Shown: positions 9,174 through 17,981 of the stretch, piece after piece
How positions within the stretch are numbered: position 1 is the first letter of the stretch
How the letters are laid out: each line of letters begins with the position of its first letter
NCBI GenBank assembly: GCA_049976245.1
Contig: JBMFIQ010000011.1
Span: 4,909 to 68,908, forward strand
Source: Microbacter sp049976245
Lineage (GTDB): Bacteria; Bacteroidota; Bacteroidia; Bacteroidales; Paludibacteraceae
Direction of reading: 5' to 3'
Length of the DNA stretch: 64,000 nt
Notes under the pieces: generated by a model
Seen by the model: the letters and a program-made list of their open reading frames with translations, nothing else
Told to the model about the DNA's origin: nothing
The model's database searches: none
Translations under genes and position numbers: made by a program

Positions 9174-9773
9174 TCATCGAATTTGTGACGCTGAGGCAAA
9201 ATGTTCAATCAGCACTTTCAATCCCATGAACACAAGCAACAATCCGCCACCGATCTCGGCGAAAAATTGGAAATGATTTCCCAGCTTTCTTCCTACGTAC
9301 ACGCCTACAAAAACAGTGACAAAGGTTGTGACGGCAATGATGAGCATTGGCAGCCAGATGGACTGATTCAAAGCAGCAAAAGAGAAACCGACGGCAAAAG
9401 CATCCAAGCTGGTAGCCACACCTAATGCAATCACCACTTTGTAGGAAGTTAGTTTTAGTTTGCGTGGTTTCTTTTTATGATGCCGATGACGGGTTTGTCG
9501 TGAATTCCAACCGTCCCAAGCCATTTTGGCGCCCACGGCAGTGAGTAGGGCAAAGGCAATGAGGTAATCAACGTGCGAAAGAAAATTGTTAACGTGTTCA
9601 CCAAGCAACCATCCCAGCAGCGGCATTCCGCCCTGAAAAAGGGTTAAGATGAAGGCAAATCGCAGAATGACATTGATTTTATAAGGATGTTTACCGCATC
9701 CCGCTGCCACGGACACGGAAACAGTATCCATACACAAACCCAACGAAATGACCAAGATGGAAAGAAAATTCAC
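9174..9773 (-). CDS. mntP: Manganese efflux pump MntP (GTG start)
   Basis: MntP exports Mn2+ across the inner membrane. The 199-residue product shows two DUF204 repeats, each with a membrane-embedded aspartate: GLCMDTVSVSVAAG (D16) and GVATSLDAFAVGFSFA (D124). About six helices are separated by a basic, histidine-rich cytoplasmic loop at residues 92-105 (RQTRHRHHKKKPRK). The start codon is GTG, because no ATG gives the conserved first helix. It follows the LeuA-like gene by 27 bp. I see no Mn2+ riboswitch in front of it, as the upstream gene leaves no room. Confidence 0.94.
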   Translation of the reverse strand: MNFLSILVISLGLCMDTVSVSVAAGCGKHPYKINVILRFAFILTLFQGGMPLLGWLLGEHVNNFLSHVDYLIAFALLTAVGAKMAWDGWNSRQTRHRHHKKKPRKLKLTSYKVVIALGVATSLDAFAVGFSFAALNQSIWLPMLIIAVTTFVTVFVGVYVGRKLGNHFQFFAEIGGGLLLVFMGLKVLIEHFASASQIR

Positions 9774-9800
9774 TTCAATAAAAGGATTAAAAGAGCACCG

Positions 9801-11336
9801 TTACATCGAATCCAAAATATTGAGCATTTTCAGTGTTGCTTTGATGGCAGCTTCCGTTTGATCAGGATCTAACGCTCTTGTTTTGAATGTTTTATTTTTG
9901 TATCGCCACGTGATGACTGTTTGCACAAAAGCATCGGTGCTGCCACCGGGCGGGATGGTCACTTCATAATCGACCAGCACGGGATGAGCCATCTTCAAAC
10001 TGTCATAAATTTGCCACAAAGCCTTCATGAAAGCATCATATTGTCCGTCGCCGACTGCAGTACGTTGATAAACAGCTCCTTTAATATCAATTTTAATGGT
10101 AGCCACCGGTTTAAGTCCTTGAGCTACCGATAAGGAATAATTCAACACCTTAATTTTCTCTTCAATTTGTTCGTTATGGAACAAGTCGGAAATGATGTAC
10201 GGAAGATCTTCCATCGAAACCAATTCCTTTCTGTCGCCCAACTCAATGATGTGCTGCGTCAACAATTTCATGGATGCTTCGTCCAATTCGATACCCAAGG
10301 CTTCCAGATTTTTTTTAATATTGGCCTTCCCCGACATTTTTCCTAAAGCATAGGAACGTTCTCTCCCAAAACGTTCCGGCAGCAGATCGTTGTAGTAGAG
10401 ATTGCTTTTATTGTCACCGTCAGCATGAATGCCGGCGCATTGAGTAAATACGTTATCGCCAATGATGGGTTTATTAGCCGGAATGCGAATGCCCGAATAA
10501 CTTTCAACAATTTTGCTGACGTGTGTGATGTGGTCTTCTTTGGTATGGAGCTTTGCGTGCAAATGATCGGTCAGCATGGCCATAATGCTCGACAATGAAG
10601 GATTCCCGGCACGTTCACCCAAGCCGTTGACGGTTGCATGAATTCCACGAAATCCCGACATGGCTGCAATGAACGAATTGGCTACGGCAAAATCGTAATC
10701 GTTGTGCGCATGAAAATCAAAATGAAGATCTGGATAACGATCAATCATTTCTTTACAATAAATTCCGGTTTGATAAGGATTTAAAATCCCAAGCGTATCA
10801 GGCAGCATGAAGCGTTTGACGGGCCATTTCGAAAGTCCCTGAATCATAAAGTGAACATAATCGGGCGAATGTTGAATCCCGTTAGACCAATCTTCGAGAT
10901 AAACATTGACCTGAATGTTGTTCATATCGGCATAACGAATCACATCGATGCTTTCGGCCAAGTGTTGTTCGGGGGAACGATGCAGTTGTTCGGTCACATG
11001 TTTCAACGATCCTTTGCAAAGCAAATTCAACACGGTGGCGCCGGTTTGTTTCATCCAATCGACGGTGACATGACCATCAACAAATCCAAGCACTTCGACA
11101 CGGGAAAGATGGCCTCGACTTTTTGCCCATTGAATGATGCGGGTTACGGCTTCCAGTTCGCCTTTTGACACACGAGCCGAAGCCACTTCGATGCGATCGA
11201 CTTGAACATCTTCAAGCAGTAAACGGGCAATGCTTAACTTCTCATTAATGGCAAACGATACCCCCGAAGTTTGTTCTCCATCTCGCAAAGTCGTATCCAT
11301 GATCTCGATGGCAGGATGATTGGTTGGTGCGTTCAT
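9801..11336 (-). CDS. Alpha-isopropylmalate/citramalate synthase family enzyme
   Basis: Members condense acetyl-CoA with a 2-oxo acid, either 2-oxoisovalerate (LeuA, leucine) or pyruvate (CimA, isoleucine). The 511-residue product has the metal-binding TIM-barrel signature IMDTTLRDGEQT near residues 12-23 and the HxH metal site HFDFHAHNDYD with H209 and H211. The linker and C-terminal regulatory domain (about 390-505, containing the block IPPGGSTDAFVQTVI) match the allosteric dimer domain. The ATG at 11336 gives the standard start; upstream in-frame codons extend into unrelated sequence. No leuBCD or ilv genes are adjacent, so leucine versus isoleucine biosynthesis cannot be decided here. Confidence 0.88.
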   Translation of the reverse strand: MNAPTNHPAIEIMDTTLRDGEQTSGVSFAINEKLSIARLLLEDVQVDRIEVASARVSKGELEAVTRIIQWAKSRGHLSRVEVLGFVDGHVTVDWMKQTGATVLNLLCKGSLKHVTEQLHRSPEQHLAESIDVIRYADMNNIQVNVYLEDWSNGIQHSPDYVHFMIQGLSKWPVKRFMLPDTLGILNPYQTGIYCKEMIDRYPDLHFDFHAHNDYDFAVANSFIAAMSGFRGIHATVNGLGERAGNPSLSSIMAMLTDHLHAKLHTKEDHITHVSKIVESYSGIRIPANKPIIGDNVFTQCAGIHADGDNKSNLYYNDLLPERFGRERSYALGKMSGKANIKKNLEALGIELDEASMKLLTQHIIELGDRKELVSMEDLPYIISDLFHNEQIEEKIKVLNYSLSVAQGLKPVATIKIDIKGAVYQRTAVGDGQYDAFMKALWQIYDSLKMAHPVLVDYEVTIPPGGSTDAFVQTVITWRYKNKTFKTRALDPDQTEAAIKATLKMLNILDSM

Positions 11337-11434
11337 TGATGATCGGTGTAAAAAAATAAACTGTAACGACGTTTTACCAATAAAACAATTCCGTTCTGAG
11401 TACTGCATTGACCTCAAACGGAGCAAAAGAGTCA

Positions 11435-11478
11435 TTCGACAAGCAAATGGGACGGCAAACCGCACCTTGCTTGTCGAA
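11435..11478 (-). terminator. Strong hairpin between fabG and the LeuA-like gene
   Basis: TTCGACAAGCAA and its exact complement form a 12-bp perfect stem around a 20-nt loop that contains its own small CGG/CCG helix. On the minus strand it follows the fabG stop by 14 bp and is followed by TGACTCTTTTGC, a poor T-tract. It could be a terminator, an attenuator or an mRNA-stabilising structure. Confidence 0.6.
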
Positions 11479-11492
11479 AATAGCTCAAATGA

Positions 11493-12239
11493 TCAGGTAT
11501 TCATTCCACCGCAAACGTGGATCACCTGACCTGAAACGTACGACGAAAGATCGGATGCCAGGAAAAGCGATACTTTTGCCACTTCGTCGGGAGAACCACC
11601 TCGTTTCAAGGGAATGGCTTCGGCCCATTTTGCGCGTTGTTCGGCTGTGAGCGCATGAGTCATTTCCGTTTCGATGAAGCCGGGAGCAATGGCATTGGCG
11701 CGAATATTTCGTGAACCAAATTCTTTGGCTACGGACTTGGCCAAACCTATCATACCGGCTTTCGAAGCGGAATAATTGGCTTGTCCGGCATTGCCTGAGA
11801 CACCCACCACCGAACTCATATTGATGATGCTTCCACTTTTTTGACGAACCATGGTCGGGATTACAGCATGAGTAAAGTTAAATGCCGATTTCAGATTCAC
11901 GTTGATGACCATGTCCCATTGCTGTTCGGTCATGCGCATCATTAAGCCGTCGCGTGTGATGCCGGCATTGTTGACCAGAATGTCAATACGGCCAAATTCT
12001 TTGACGATTTCATCCACAACCTTGTGGGTGTCCTCAAAATTTGCCGCATTGGATGCATACATTTTTGCTTTCACGCCAAGAGCAATCAATTCATTTTCGG
12101 TTGCTTTGGCTACTTCATCGTAAGCTAAATCAGTAAAAGCAATGTAAGCTCCTTCTTCAGCAAAACGCAAAGCAATGGCTTTCCCGATTCCGCGTGCAGC
12201 TCCGGTAATGAGAGCTACTTTTCCTGATAATAATTTCAT
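11493..12239 (-). CDS. fabG: 3-oxoacyl-[acyl-carrier-protein] reductase FabG
   Basis: FabG is the NADPH-dependent first reductive step of each fatty acid elongation cycle. The 248-residue short-chain dehydrogenase has TGAARGIG at 12-19, NNAG near 86-89, the catalytic serine block (NMSSVVG) near 138-144 and YSASKAG near 154-160, giving the complete Ser-Tyr-Lys set. The ATG at 12239 (MKLLSGKVALITG) matches the family. An upstream in-frame start lies downstream of the predicted promoter and would add 14 non-homologous residues. A generic SDR function cannot be fully excluded, but length and motifs are typical of FabG. Confidence 0.93.
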   Translation of the reverse strand: MKLLSGKVALITGAARGIGKAIALRFAEEGAYIAFTDLAYDEVAKATENELIALGVKAKMYASNAANFEDTHKVVDEIVKEFGRIDILVNNAGITRDGLMMRMTEQQWDMVINVNLKSAFNFTHAVIPTMVRQKSGSIINMSSVVGVSGNAGQANYSASKAGMIGLAKSVAKEFGSRNIRANAIAPGFIETEMTHALTAEQRAKWAEAIPLKRGGSPDEVAKVSLFLASDLSSYVSGQVIHVCGGMNT

Positions 12240-12341
12240 AAGCAAATAATTGATGTTTGAAAGTCGAATGAAACGCCTCAATTCTACAATGGGAATTGTT
12301 TCTTGTTCGCTTTAATTTGATTTTTAATGGTGTTGTCAATA

Positions 12342-12349
12342 CAAAGATA
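12342..12349 (-). promoter_or_regulatory. Putative -7 promoter element for fabG
   Basis: On the minus strand this reads TATCTTTG, matching TAnnTTTG, about 100 bp upstream of the fabG ATG and inside the fabG-prfA gap. The -33 box is unclear. Confidence 0.5.
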
Positions 12350-12392
12350 GTAATTTTTGAATCTTTTTTAACCACGGCAGGGCTTGCTTTGT

Positions 12393-13478
12393 TTAAAGCT
12401 GTGCTTCTTTGATTCGTTCAGCATTTTCCGCAACAATCAACTTATCGATGATTGGCTGGAGGTTGCCGTCCATGATGTTGGGCAAATTGTACAAAGTGAG
12501 ATCTATGCGATGATCGGTCACTCGACTTTGGGGATAATTGTAAGTACGAATCTTGGCTGACCGATCGCCGGTTGAAACCATGGTTTTGCGTTTTGATGCG
12601 ATGTCGTCCAAATATTTCTGATATTCCATGTTGTAAATGCGGCTTCGCAGCTCAATCATGGCTTTTGCTTTGTTTTTCAGTTGTGATTTTTCGTCCTGAC
12701 ACTGCACTGTGATGCCGGTTGGCAAGTGCACCAGTCGAATGGCCGAATAGGTGGTGTTGACCGATTGCCCTCCGTGACCAGAAGCACAGAAAATGTCCAC
12801 ACGAATATCCGATTCTTTAATATCCACGTCAAACTCTTCCGCTTCGGGCAAGACGGCTACGGTAGCCGCCGAAGTGTGGACGCGTCCCTGGGTTTCGGTG
12901 GCCGGCACCCGCTGCACGCGATGAACACCCGATTCGTACTTCAAAATCCCATAGACACCTTCGCCTGTTATGGTCATGACAATTTCCTTGTAACCGCCGG
13001 CAGTTCCTTCGCTGAAATTGGTAACCTGCACTTTCCATCCTTTACTTTCGCAAAACTTCACGTACATGCGGTACAAATCCCCTGCAAAAATGGATGCTTC
13101 ATCACCACCGGTTCCGGCTCTGATTTCCATAATGGCATTTTTAGCATCTTCGGGATCATCGGGAATGAGCAACAACTTAATTTCTTCTTCCAAAGCAGGC
13201 AAACGCTGTTGAATGCGATCCACTTCCTCTTTGGCCAAATCGCGCATCTCCTGATCACTTTCTGCATCGAGCATCATTTTAGCCTCTTCCAGATGTTGCA
13301 AGAGTTGTCGGTATTCCTTTTGAGCATTGACAATTTTTTCCAGATCGTGATACTCTTTATTGAGCTTTACAAACCGCTGCCGATCGGCAATGACCGTTGG
13401 GTCGGTAATCAACAAAGAAACTTCTTCAAAACGTTGTGACAATCCCTGCAATCGTTCTAAAATCGTATTATGATCCAT
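12393..13478 (-). CDS. prfA: Peptide chain release factor 1
   Basis: RF1 recognises UAA and UAG stop codons and triggers peptide release. The 361-residue product has the universal GGQ motif in SGHGGQSVN near residues 228-236, followed by the RF1 C-terminal block (ITVQCQDEKSQLKNK). The N-terminal coiled helical domain and central domain are intact, and the length is normal (E. coli about 360). There is no sign of the RF2-type programmed frameshift. It starts at ATG 13478 with a promoter-like TACCTTTG 22 bp upstream. Confidence 0.97.
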   Translation of the reverse strand: MDHNTILERLQGLSQRFEEVSLLITDPTVIADRQRFVKLNKEYHDLEKIVNAQKEYRQLLQHLEEAKMMLDAESDQEMRDLAKEEVDRIQQRLPALEEEIKLLLIPDDPEDAKNAIMEIRAGTGGDEASIFAGDLYRMYVKFCESKGWKVQVTNFSEGTAGGYKEIVMTITGEGVYGILKYESGVHRVQRVPATETQGRVHTSAATVAVLPEAEEFDVDIKESDIRVDIFCASGHGGQSVNTTYSAIRLVHLPTGITVQCQDEKSQLKNKAKAMIELRSRIYNMEYQKYLDDIASKRKTMVSTGDRSAKIRTYNYPQSRVTDHRIDLTLYNLPNIMDGNLQPIIDKLIVAENAERIKEAQL

Positions 13479-13500
13479 ACCTTCTGTTTAAATTCCAATA

Positions 13501-13508
13501 CAAAGGTA
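13501..13508 (-). promoter_or_regulatory. Putative -7 promoter element for prfA
   Basis: The minus strand reads TACCTTTG (TAnnTTTG) 22 bp upstream of the prfA start codon, in a 54-bp gap. The context TACCTTTGTATT recurs in front of aroB, and TATCTTTGTATT precedes fabG. Confidence 0.5.
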
Positions 13509-13532
13509 CGATTTTTTGAGCACCCTTCCATA

Positions 13533-14972
13533 TCAGGCCAAACCGCGTCCGGCCAGTTTAAACCAGTTCCAAGCCACTATGGCAAAAAAGACAAGGACTA
13601 AGAAAGGAACATACCATTTTCGTTCTTTTTTCCCGATTTGTGTCATTCCGTAAGCTGCCAAAGCAAGCAAAAAAGGGACAGCGGGCAAATGGAATCGTTC
13701 CGACTGAGCAAAAGCGCTTTTGGCAATGATGAGCAGGTAGGTCACTAAAAAGGTGACAATCAACAAATGTTCCCTCCATTGGTGTCGTTTGATCAAAAAA
13801 AGTAAAGCGGCAATAACAAAAAAACTATAGACATTCCGATCAAAATAACCGCCCGAGAACATCATTTGATTCTTTTGTTCGTCATTGGCCAAAGTAAAGG
13901 TTGGGAAAGGCATGGTAAAAATCATGGGCAGAAAGAGCGCCATCGTTCCGTAACGGGCATAACTGTTTCCACCCTGTTCGGTGGCACGCCAGCGATAACT
14001 TTCAGTCTGATTTTGATTGCGATATTGATACAACTCCTCCACCTCATTGGCCATGCGCGTGGTCAAAAAAAGACTCAAGGCAAGCAGCACCCATCCGCTG
14101 ATCACAAAACGTTTTCCCCATTTTTTAATGTGTTGTCCTTTGGAAAAAACCAATGCCGTGATCAAAGCAAAAATAGCGGTGATGCCGAGCGCTGTTCGAA
14201 ACAGAAAAAAAATCAAAATGGTCACAACGGTCCATACGAAGTTCTTGATGTTAAAACGTTCTCCTCGGAGCAACTGATCAGCCTGTTCAACAAAGAGCAC
14301 CACAAAAAAGATCATCATGGTTTCTTTGAGGTGAATGCCGACATAAAAAAAGAAGTTAGGCAACAACATGAACATGATACCTGCCAGACGTCCGGCCGAC
14401 TCTCCAAAGTTTCGTCCCGTCAAACGATAAAGTAACACCGCCGTCCAAGCGCTAAAGGCAGCATGAACCAATCGTTGCAAAATCAACGACGAACCGATGG
14501 TCAGATCGAGGAATGACAACCAAAGCGGAAATCCCATGTCGGAAACATCCATCCCTTTGTTAGCAAAAATGGAGAGAAAATGCCCTTGTCTGATTAAATT
14601 GGCAAAATTTAATCCGTTGGCCACATATCCGTGAGAATCGGCAGCAGCAAATTCGAACGGTTCGCCACTCATATAAATATAGAAGAAATAGGCAAAGACA
14701 ACCCAAACGGCATGAATGATCAACGAAGTAGTGAACAATTCCTTCGTGAATTTCTTGACGCTATGTCCTCGCCAACGCCTTGAAAGGAGTTGAGTAAAAT
14801 AAAAAAAACCTACAACCTCGGCCGTGGCAAACACCATCCAGATAAAAGGCAACAGATGCTTATAAAACAGCACGCTCACAGCCACCAGTGTCAGAAAAAA
14901 AAGCGAGATGGCTTTTGAACTGAAAAAGGAAGGAAGAAAAAGATTTTCCTGTGGTGGGAAAGGATTTTCCAT
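13533..14972 (-). CDS. Polytopic membrane protein, GT39/PMT-like
   Basis: This 479-residue protein has roughly eleven hydrophobic helices spread over the whole length. An ADSHGYVANGLNFA segment near residues 116-129 lies in the first periplasmic loop, where GT-C glycosyltransferases carry their catalytic aspartate. A late QSERFHLPAVPFLLALAAYG block near 435-454 is typical of PMT/ArnT-type membrane transferases. This suggests a lipid-linked sugar transferase, but no acceptor can be named and a non-enzymatic membrane protein is possible. It lies between the flavin reductase and prfA on the same strand. Its ATG is 53 bp downstream of the flavin reductase stop, so co-transcription is plausible. 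Confidence 0.6.
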   Translation of the reverse strand: MENPFPPQENLFLPSFFSSKAISLFFLTLVAVSVLFYKHLLPFIWMVFATAEVVGFFYFTQLLSRRWRGHSVKKFTKELFTTSLIIHAVWVVFAYFFYIYMSGEPFEFAAADSHGYVANGLNFANLIRQGHFLSIFANKGMDVSDMGFPLWLSFLDLTIGSSLILQRLVHAAFSAWTAVLLYRLTGRNFGESAGRLAGIMFMLLPNFFFYVGIHLKETMMIFFVVLFVEQADQLLRGERFNIKNFVWTVVTILIFFLFRTALGITAIFALITALVFSKGQHIKKWGKRFVISGWVLLALSLFLTTRMANEVEELYQYRNQNQTESYRWRATEQGGNSYARYGTMALFLPMIFTMPFPTFTLANDEQKNQMMFSGGYFDRNVYSFFVIAALLFLIKRHQWREHLLIVTFLVTYLLIIAKSAFAQSERFHLPAVPFLLALAAYGMTQIGKKERKWYVPFLVLVFFAIVAWNWFKLAGRGLA

Positions 14973-15025
14973 AACAACGGATTAAAACATTCTGACAAAG
15001 AATTTTCGAGCGTAAAGCAAAAAAA

Positions 15026-15655
15026 TTATGAACGATGTTTGGCCTTGGATTTCTTTTGAACACTCCAGCCAAATTTACCAATCTCTTCGCCCAAGCGATA
15101 ATAGTGTCCATGCGAATAGGCGATCAGTTTGGCTGCTTTCATGTTGAACTGTCCGGTTGTTTTGTCAATGTATTGTTCGTCGGCTTGAATGTTAAGGACT
15201 TCGGCAATAAACATATCATGGGATCCCAACGCCATTTTTTCTTTGACGCGACATTCGATGCTAAGTGGAGCCTCCTGAATGATTGGCGCTTGAATCGTCT
15301 TTGATGGAGCCGGTGTGAGATGCACGGCTTCAAACTTTTGATGATCCTTCCCCGATCGCACGCCACACCAATCGGCAGCAAAGGCCATGGCTTCGTTGGT
15401 CAGGTTAATGACAAACTCACCGGATTGTTCTATGAGATGATGCGAATGACGTTCGGGACGTACCGAAATATAACAAAGCGGAGGATTGGTACAAATCGTC
15501 CCTATCCAACTGATGGTAATGATGTTATACTCTTCAGGCTGAGTACCGCAACTTACCAACACCGCCGGCAAGGGATAAATCATGGTGCCGGGTTTCCAAT
15601 CGGTTTTGCCGTGCAAGGACTCCGTTGTCATTGCATCATTGGACAAGTCAGTCAT
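15026..15655 (-). CDS. Flavin reductase family protein (FMN-binding split barrel)
   Basis: The flavin reductase-like family binds FMN and reduces it with NAD(P)H or uses it as a cofactor. The 209-residue product has the typical opening WKPGTMIYPLPAVLVSCG, the ITISWIGTICTNPPLCYISVRPERHSH block (positions about 50-75) and a GEFVINL segment. The start is the ATG at 15655; a longer reading to 15727 adds a non-homologous tail. A further in-frame ATG eight codons downstream is also possible. It follows pyrI by 78 bp, a gene order I associate with Bacteroidales pyr loci. Substrate unknown. Confidence 0.88.
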   Translation of the reverse strand: MTDLSNDAMTTESLHGKTDWKPGTMIYPLPAVLVSCGTQPEEYNIITISWIGTICTNPPLCYISVRPERHSHHLIEQSGEFVINLTNEAMAFAADWCGVRSGKDHQKFEAVHLTPAPSKTIQAPIIQEAPLSIECRVKEKMALGSHDMFIAEVLNIQADEQYIDKTTGQFNMKAAKLIAYSHGHYYRLGEEIGKFGWSVQKKSKAKHRS

Positions 15656-15733
15656 AAAAGTGTTTTTGTCGTTTGGTTGCTTTGTGTGCAAATGCTCGTA
15701 AAAGAAAAACGGATGCCAACGGCTCACAACGGA

Positions 15734-16192
15734 TCATTTGATTTTGATTTCATCGCCCACCATCATGCGTTCGCAATAATGGCAACGAAGCGTCAAAGGA
15801 TCCTTTTCAATCAGCTCAAAACGGGTGTTGACAGGTTGATGATTGGTCACACAATTGGGATTTCCGCAACGAACAATGTCTTCGACCAAATCGGGGATGC
15901 AAAGTTTTTTCTTTTCCTTCACTTCATAATCTCTGATGATATTGAGCTGAGCATCTGGCGCAATGAGAGCAATTTTATTGATCTCCTGTTCGGTAAAAAA
16001 CTGATCCGAGACCTTGATAATGCCTTTGGATCCCAATTTTTTGCTCGATAAATTATTCCCGATAGTGATTTGATTGGGAAGTTTCTCCAAATGTAAAATG
16101 GAAACCACCATAAACAACTTATCGGACGGAATGTGATCAATCACCGTTCCATTCTTCAAGGCTGCCACCATTTTTACCTCTTTCGATTTCAT
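15734..16192 (-). CDS. pyrI: Aspartate carbamoyltransferase regulatory subunit PyrI
   Basis: PyrI binds CTP and ATP and confers allosteric control on PyrB, the first committed step of pyrimidine synthesis. The 152-residue product has the N-terminal nucleotide domain and the C-terminal zinc domain with C109, C114, C137 and C140 in CGNPNC and CHYC, the same four-cysteine pattern as in E. coli. The ATG at 16192 is chosen; earlier in-frame codons would overlap the upstream gene. It lies 14 bp behind an outer-membrane protein gene instead of directly behind pyrB, so its expression is likely tied to that gene. Confidence 0.95.
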   Translation of the reverse strand: MKSKEVKMVAALKNGTVIDHIPSDKLFMVVSILHLEKLPNQITIGNNLSSKKLGSKGIIKVSDQFFTEQEINKIALIAPDAQLNIIRDYEVKEKKKLCIPDLVEDIVRCGNPNCVTNHQPVNTRFELIEKDPLTLRCHYCERMMVGDEIKIK

Positions 16193-16206
16193 TGGGCTTT
16201 TATTTT

Positions 16207-16845
16207 TTACAGGATAACCCATCCAATGTTGAATGTGACGGCATTTCGATTGAGCGCCGCCCAACGGTTTGGCACCGGATTAGGAATTTGATCATCGGTG
16301 GAATAAGGTTGCCAATGCGACACGTGTTTAATTTCGTATCCCAATGAGGCAGTCAAACACGTTTTGCCCAAAAAGAATTTATAACCAATCCCTGCGTGTG
16401 CCCATTCTCCGGGTTCAAAGGATCTCCACCATGAAAAACTTCCACCCAGCTTCGCAAAAACAAAAGGCGTGTTTTTGGCATCCTTAAAATACCCTTTCAA
16501 ATCGAGATAAATAGGCAATGAATTGGCATTGGGCTCCATGTAACGTTCGTACGCAATGCCAATCCCTGCCGCATAATTGGGTGTGAAGAAATAACCCACA
16601 TTCATCGCAAGCGAATAGGACATGGGGCTATAATTGTCGTAAACCGAACGCGTTATTTTGTTGTAACTAAACGGCGGCAACGGATAATTGGTGGCCAAAA
16701 AACCAATGCCGTAATTGACTTCCGGAATAAAATAGACGTCACTGTTCTTCTTTGGATCACGATCCTGGCTGATGAATTGATTTTGAGCAGAGAGTGAAAA
16801 CAACGTGGCAAAAACAAACAGCCCGATAAAAAAATTTCGTTTCAT
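16207..16845 (-). CDS. Outer-membrane beta-barrel protein, unassigned
   Basis: The 212-residue product begins with a clear signal peptide (MKRNFFIGLFVFATLFSLSA, cleavage near residue 20). The mature part alternates short amphipathic, aromatic-rich strands ending in aromatic or hydrophobic residues (YFFTPNYAAGIGIAYERY, FVFAKLGGSFSWW, CLTASLGYEIKHVSHW), and the last strand closes the protein with FNIGWVIL. This looks like a small 8- to 10-stranded OmpW/OmpX-like barrel. It separates pyrB from pyrI. There is a 227-bp gap upstream, so it probably has its own promoter, although I find no good TAnnTTTG there. No substrate can be inferred. Confidence 0.75.
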   Translation of the reverse strand: MKRNFFIGLFVFATLFSLSAQNQFISQDRDPKKNSDVYFIPEVNYGIGFLATNYPLPPFSYNKITRSVYDNYSPMSYSLAMNVGYFFTPNYAAGIGIAYERYMEPNANSLPIYLDLKGYFKDAKNTPFVFAKLGGSFSWWRSFEPGEWAHAGIGYKFFLGKTCLTASLGYEIKHVSHWQPYSTDDQIPNPVPNRWAALNRNAVTFNIGWVIL

Positions 16846-17072
16846 TGTTTATATCATTTATATCCTTTTGGTATTCTAACGCTTATTTCAAGATAAAAAT
16901 TTCGTTTTCACTCCCACAAATCATCCCTTTTTAAGATTTTGATCAAAAGTTCAATCATGGGCAATTGCTTATCAATCATTATCGCCCTTAACATCTTTCC
17001 CTTTTCCCATGAAATTGAGAATCATCATGACAAGTCATTGGCAAAGTAAACCGCCCAAACATCATCGAAACA

Positions 17073-17981
17073 TCACGAGAGAAGGCCCAACGAATAAGCA
17101 ATCACTGCCTGACGGACAAAAACGCCATTGAGTGCCTGTTGAAAATAATAGGCTTTAGGATTGTTATCCACATCCTCATCAATTTCGGTTACCCGAGGCA
17201 ACGGATGCAAAACACGCAGGTTAGGCTTGGTATTTTGCAACATTTTATTCTTTAATGAATAAGCATTTTTCACCTTTTCATATTCCATCAAATCGGTAAA
17301 ACGTTCCCTTTGTACGCGGGTCATGTAGAGCACATCAGCCAAATGGATGTTTTCGTTCAATTCGTTGTATTCATAAAAAGGGATGGCACGATCGTGGCAA
17401 AACTTTTTATATTCGTTGGGCAACTGCAACTCTTGTGACGAAACAAAATGGAAAAAGGGTGAAAAATGGGCCATCGCCATGAGCAAGGAGTGAACGGTAC
17501 GCCCGTATTTAAGGTCACCAACCATAAAAATATGAAGGTGATCAAGTCGGCCTTGCGTTTTTTGAATGGAATAGAGGTCGAGCAAAGTTTGTGTAGGATG
17601 CTGATTTGCGCCGTCTCCGGCATTGATGACGGGCACGGAAGCCACTTCGGAAGCATATCGGGCTGCTCCTTCCAACGGATGACGCATCACGACGAGATCG
17701 GCATAATTGCTCACCATCTTGATGGTGTCTTTGAGCGTTTCACCTTTGGACGAACTTGAAGTGGAGGCATCCGAAAACCCGATGATGCGCCCTCCAAGTC
17801 GATTGACAGCCGTTTCAAAACTAAGTCGGGTGCGGGTTGACGGTTCAAAAAACAACGTTGCGATTACTTTTCCCTGCAAAATGGTCGAATTGGGATTTTC
17901 TTCAAAGCGTTTAGCCAAATCTAACAGACGAAGCATTTCGTCTTTAGAATAATCGTTGATGGATACTAAACTTTTGGGCAT
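17073..17981 (-). CDS. pyrB: Aspartate carbamoyltransferase catalytic subunit PyrB
   Basis: PyrB condenses carbamoyl phosphate and aspartate to N-carbamoylaspartate. The 302-residue product has the carbamoyl-phosphate motif FFEPSTRTRLSFE near residues 44-56, the HPTQTLLDLY block and the aspartate loop HPLPRVTEID near 265. The ATG at 17981 (MPKSLVSINDYSKDEM) is preferred. A longer in-frame reading to 18068 has no homologous sequence, and the predicted -7 element at 18066-18073 overlaps its first codons. It is divergent from aroK. The regulatory subunit lies one gene downstream. Confidence 0.96.
   Translation of the reverse strand: MPKSLVSINDYSKDEMLRLLDLAKRFEENPNSTILQGKVIATLFFEPSTRTRLSFETAVNRLGGRIIGFSDASTSSSSKGETLKDTIKMVSNYADLVVMRHPLEGAARYASEVASVPVINAGDGANQHPTQTLLDLYSIQKTQGRLDHLHIFMVGDLKYGRTVHSLLMAMAHFSPFFHFVSSQELQLPNEYKKFCHDRAIPFYEYNELNENIHLADVLYMTRVQRERFTDLMEYEKVKNAYSLKNKMLQNTKPNLRVLHPLPRVTEIDEDVDNNPKAYYFQQALNGVFVRQAVIAYSLGLLS

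Noticed and set aside
12726..13439. 237-codon open frame on the + strand
   Set aside because: Antisense shadow of prfA, which is complete with its GGQ motif.
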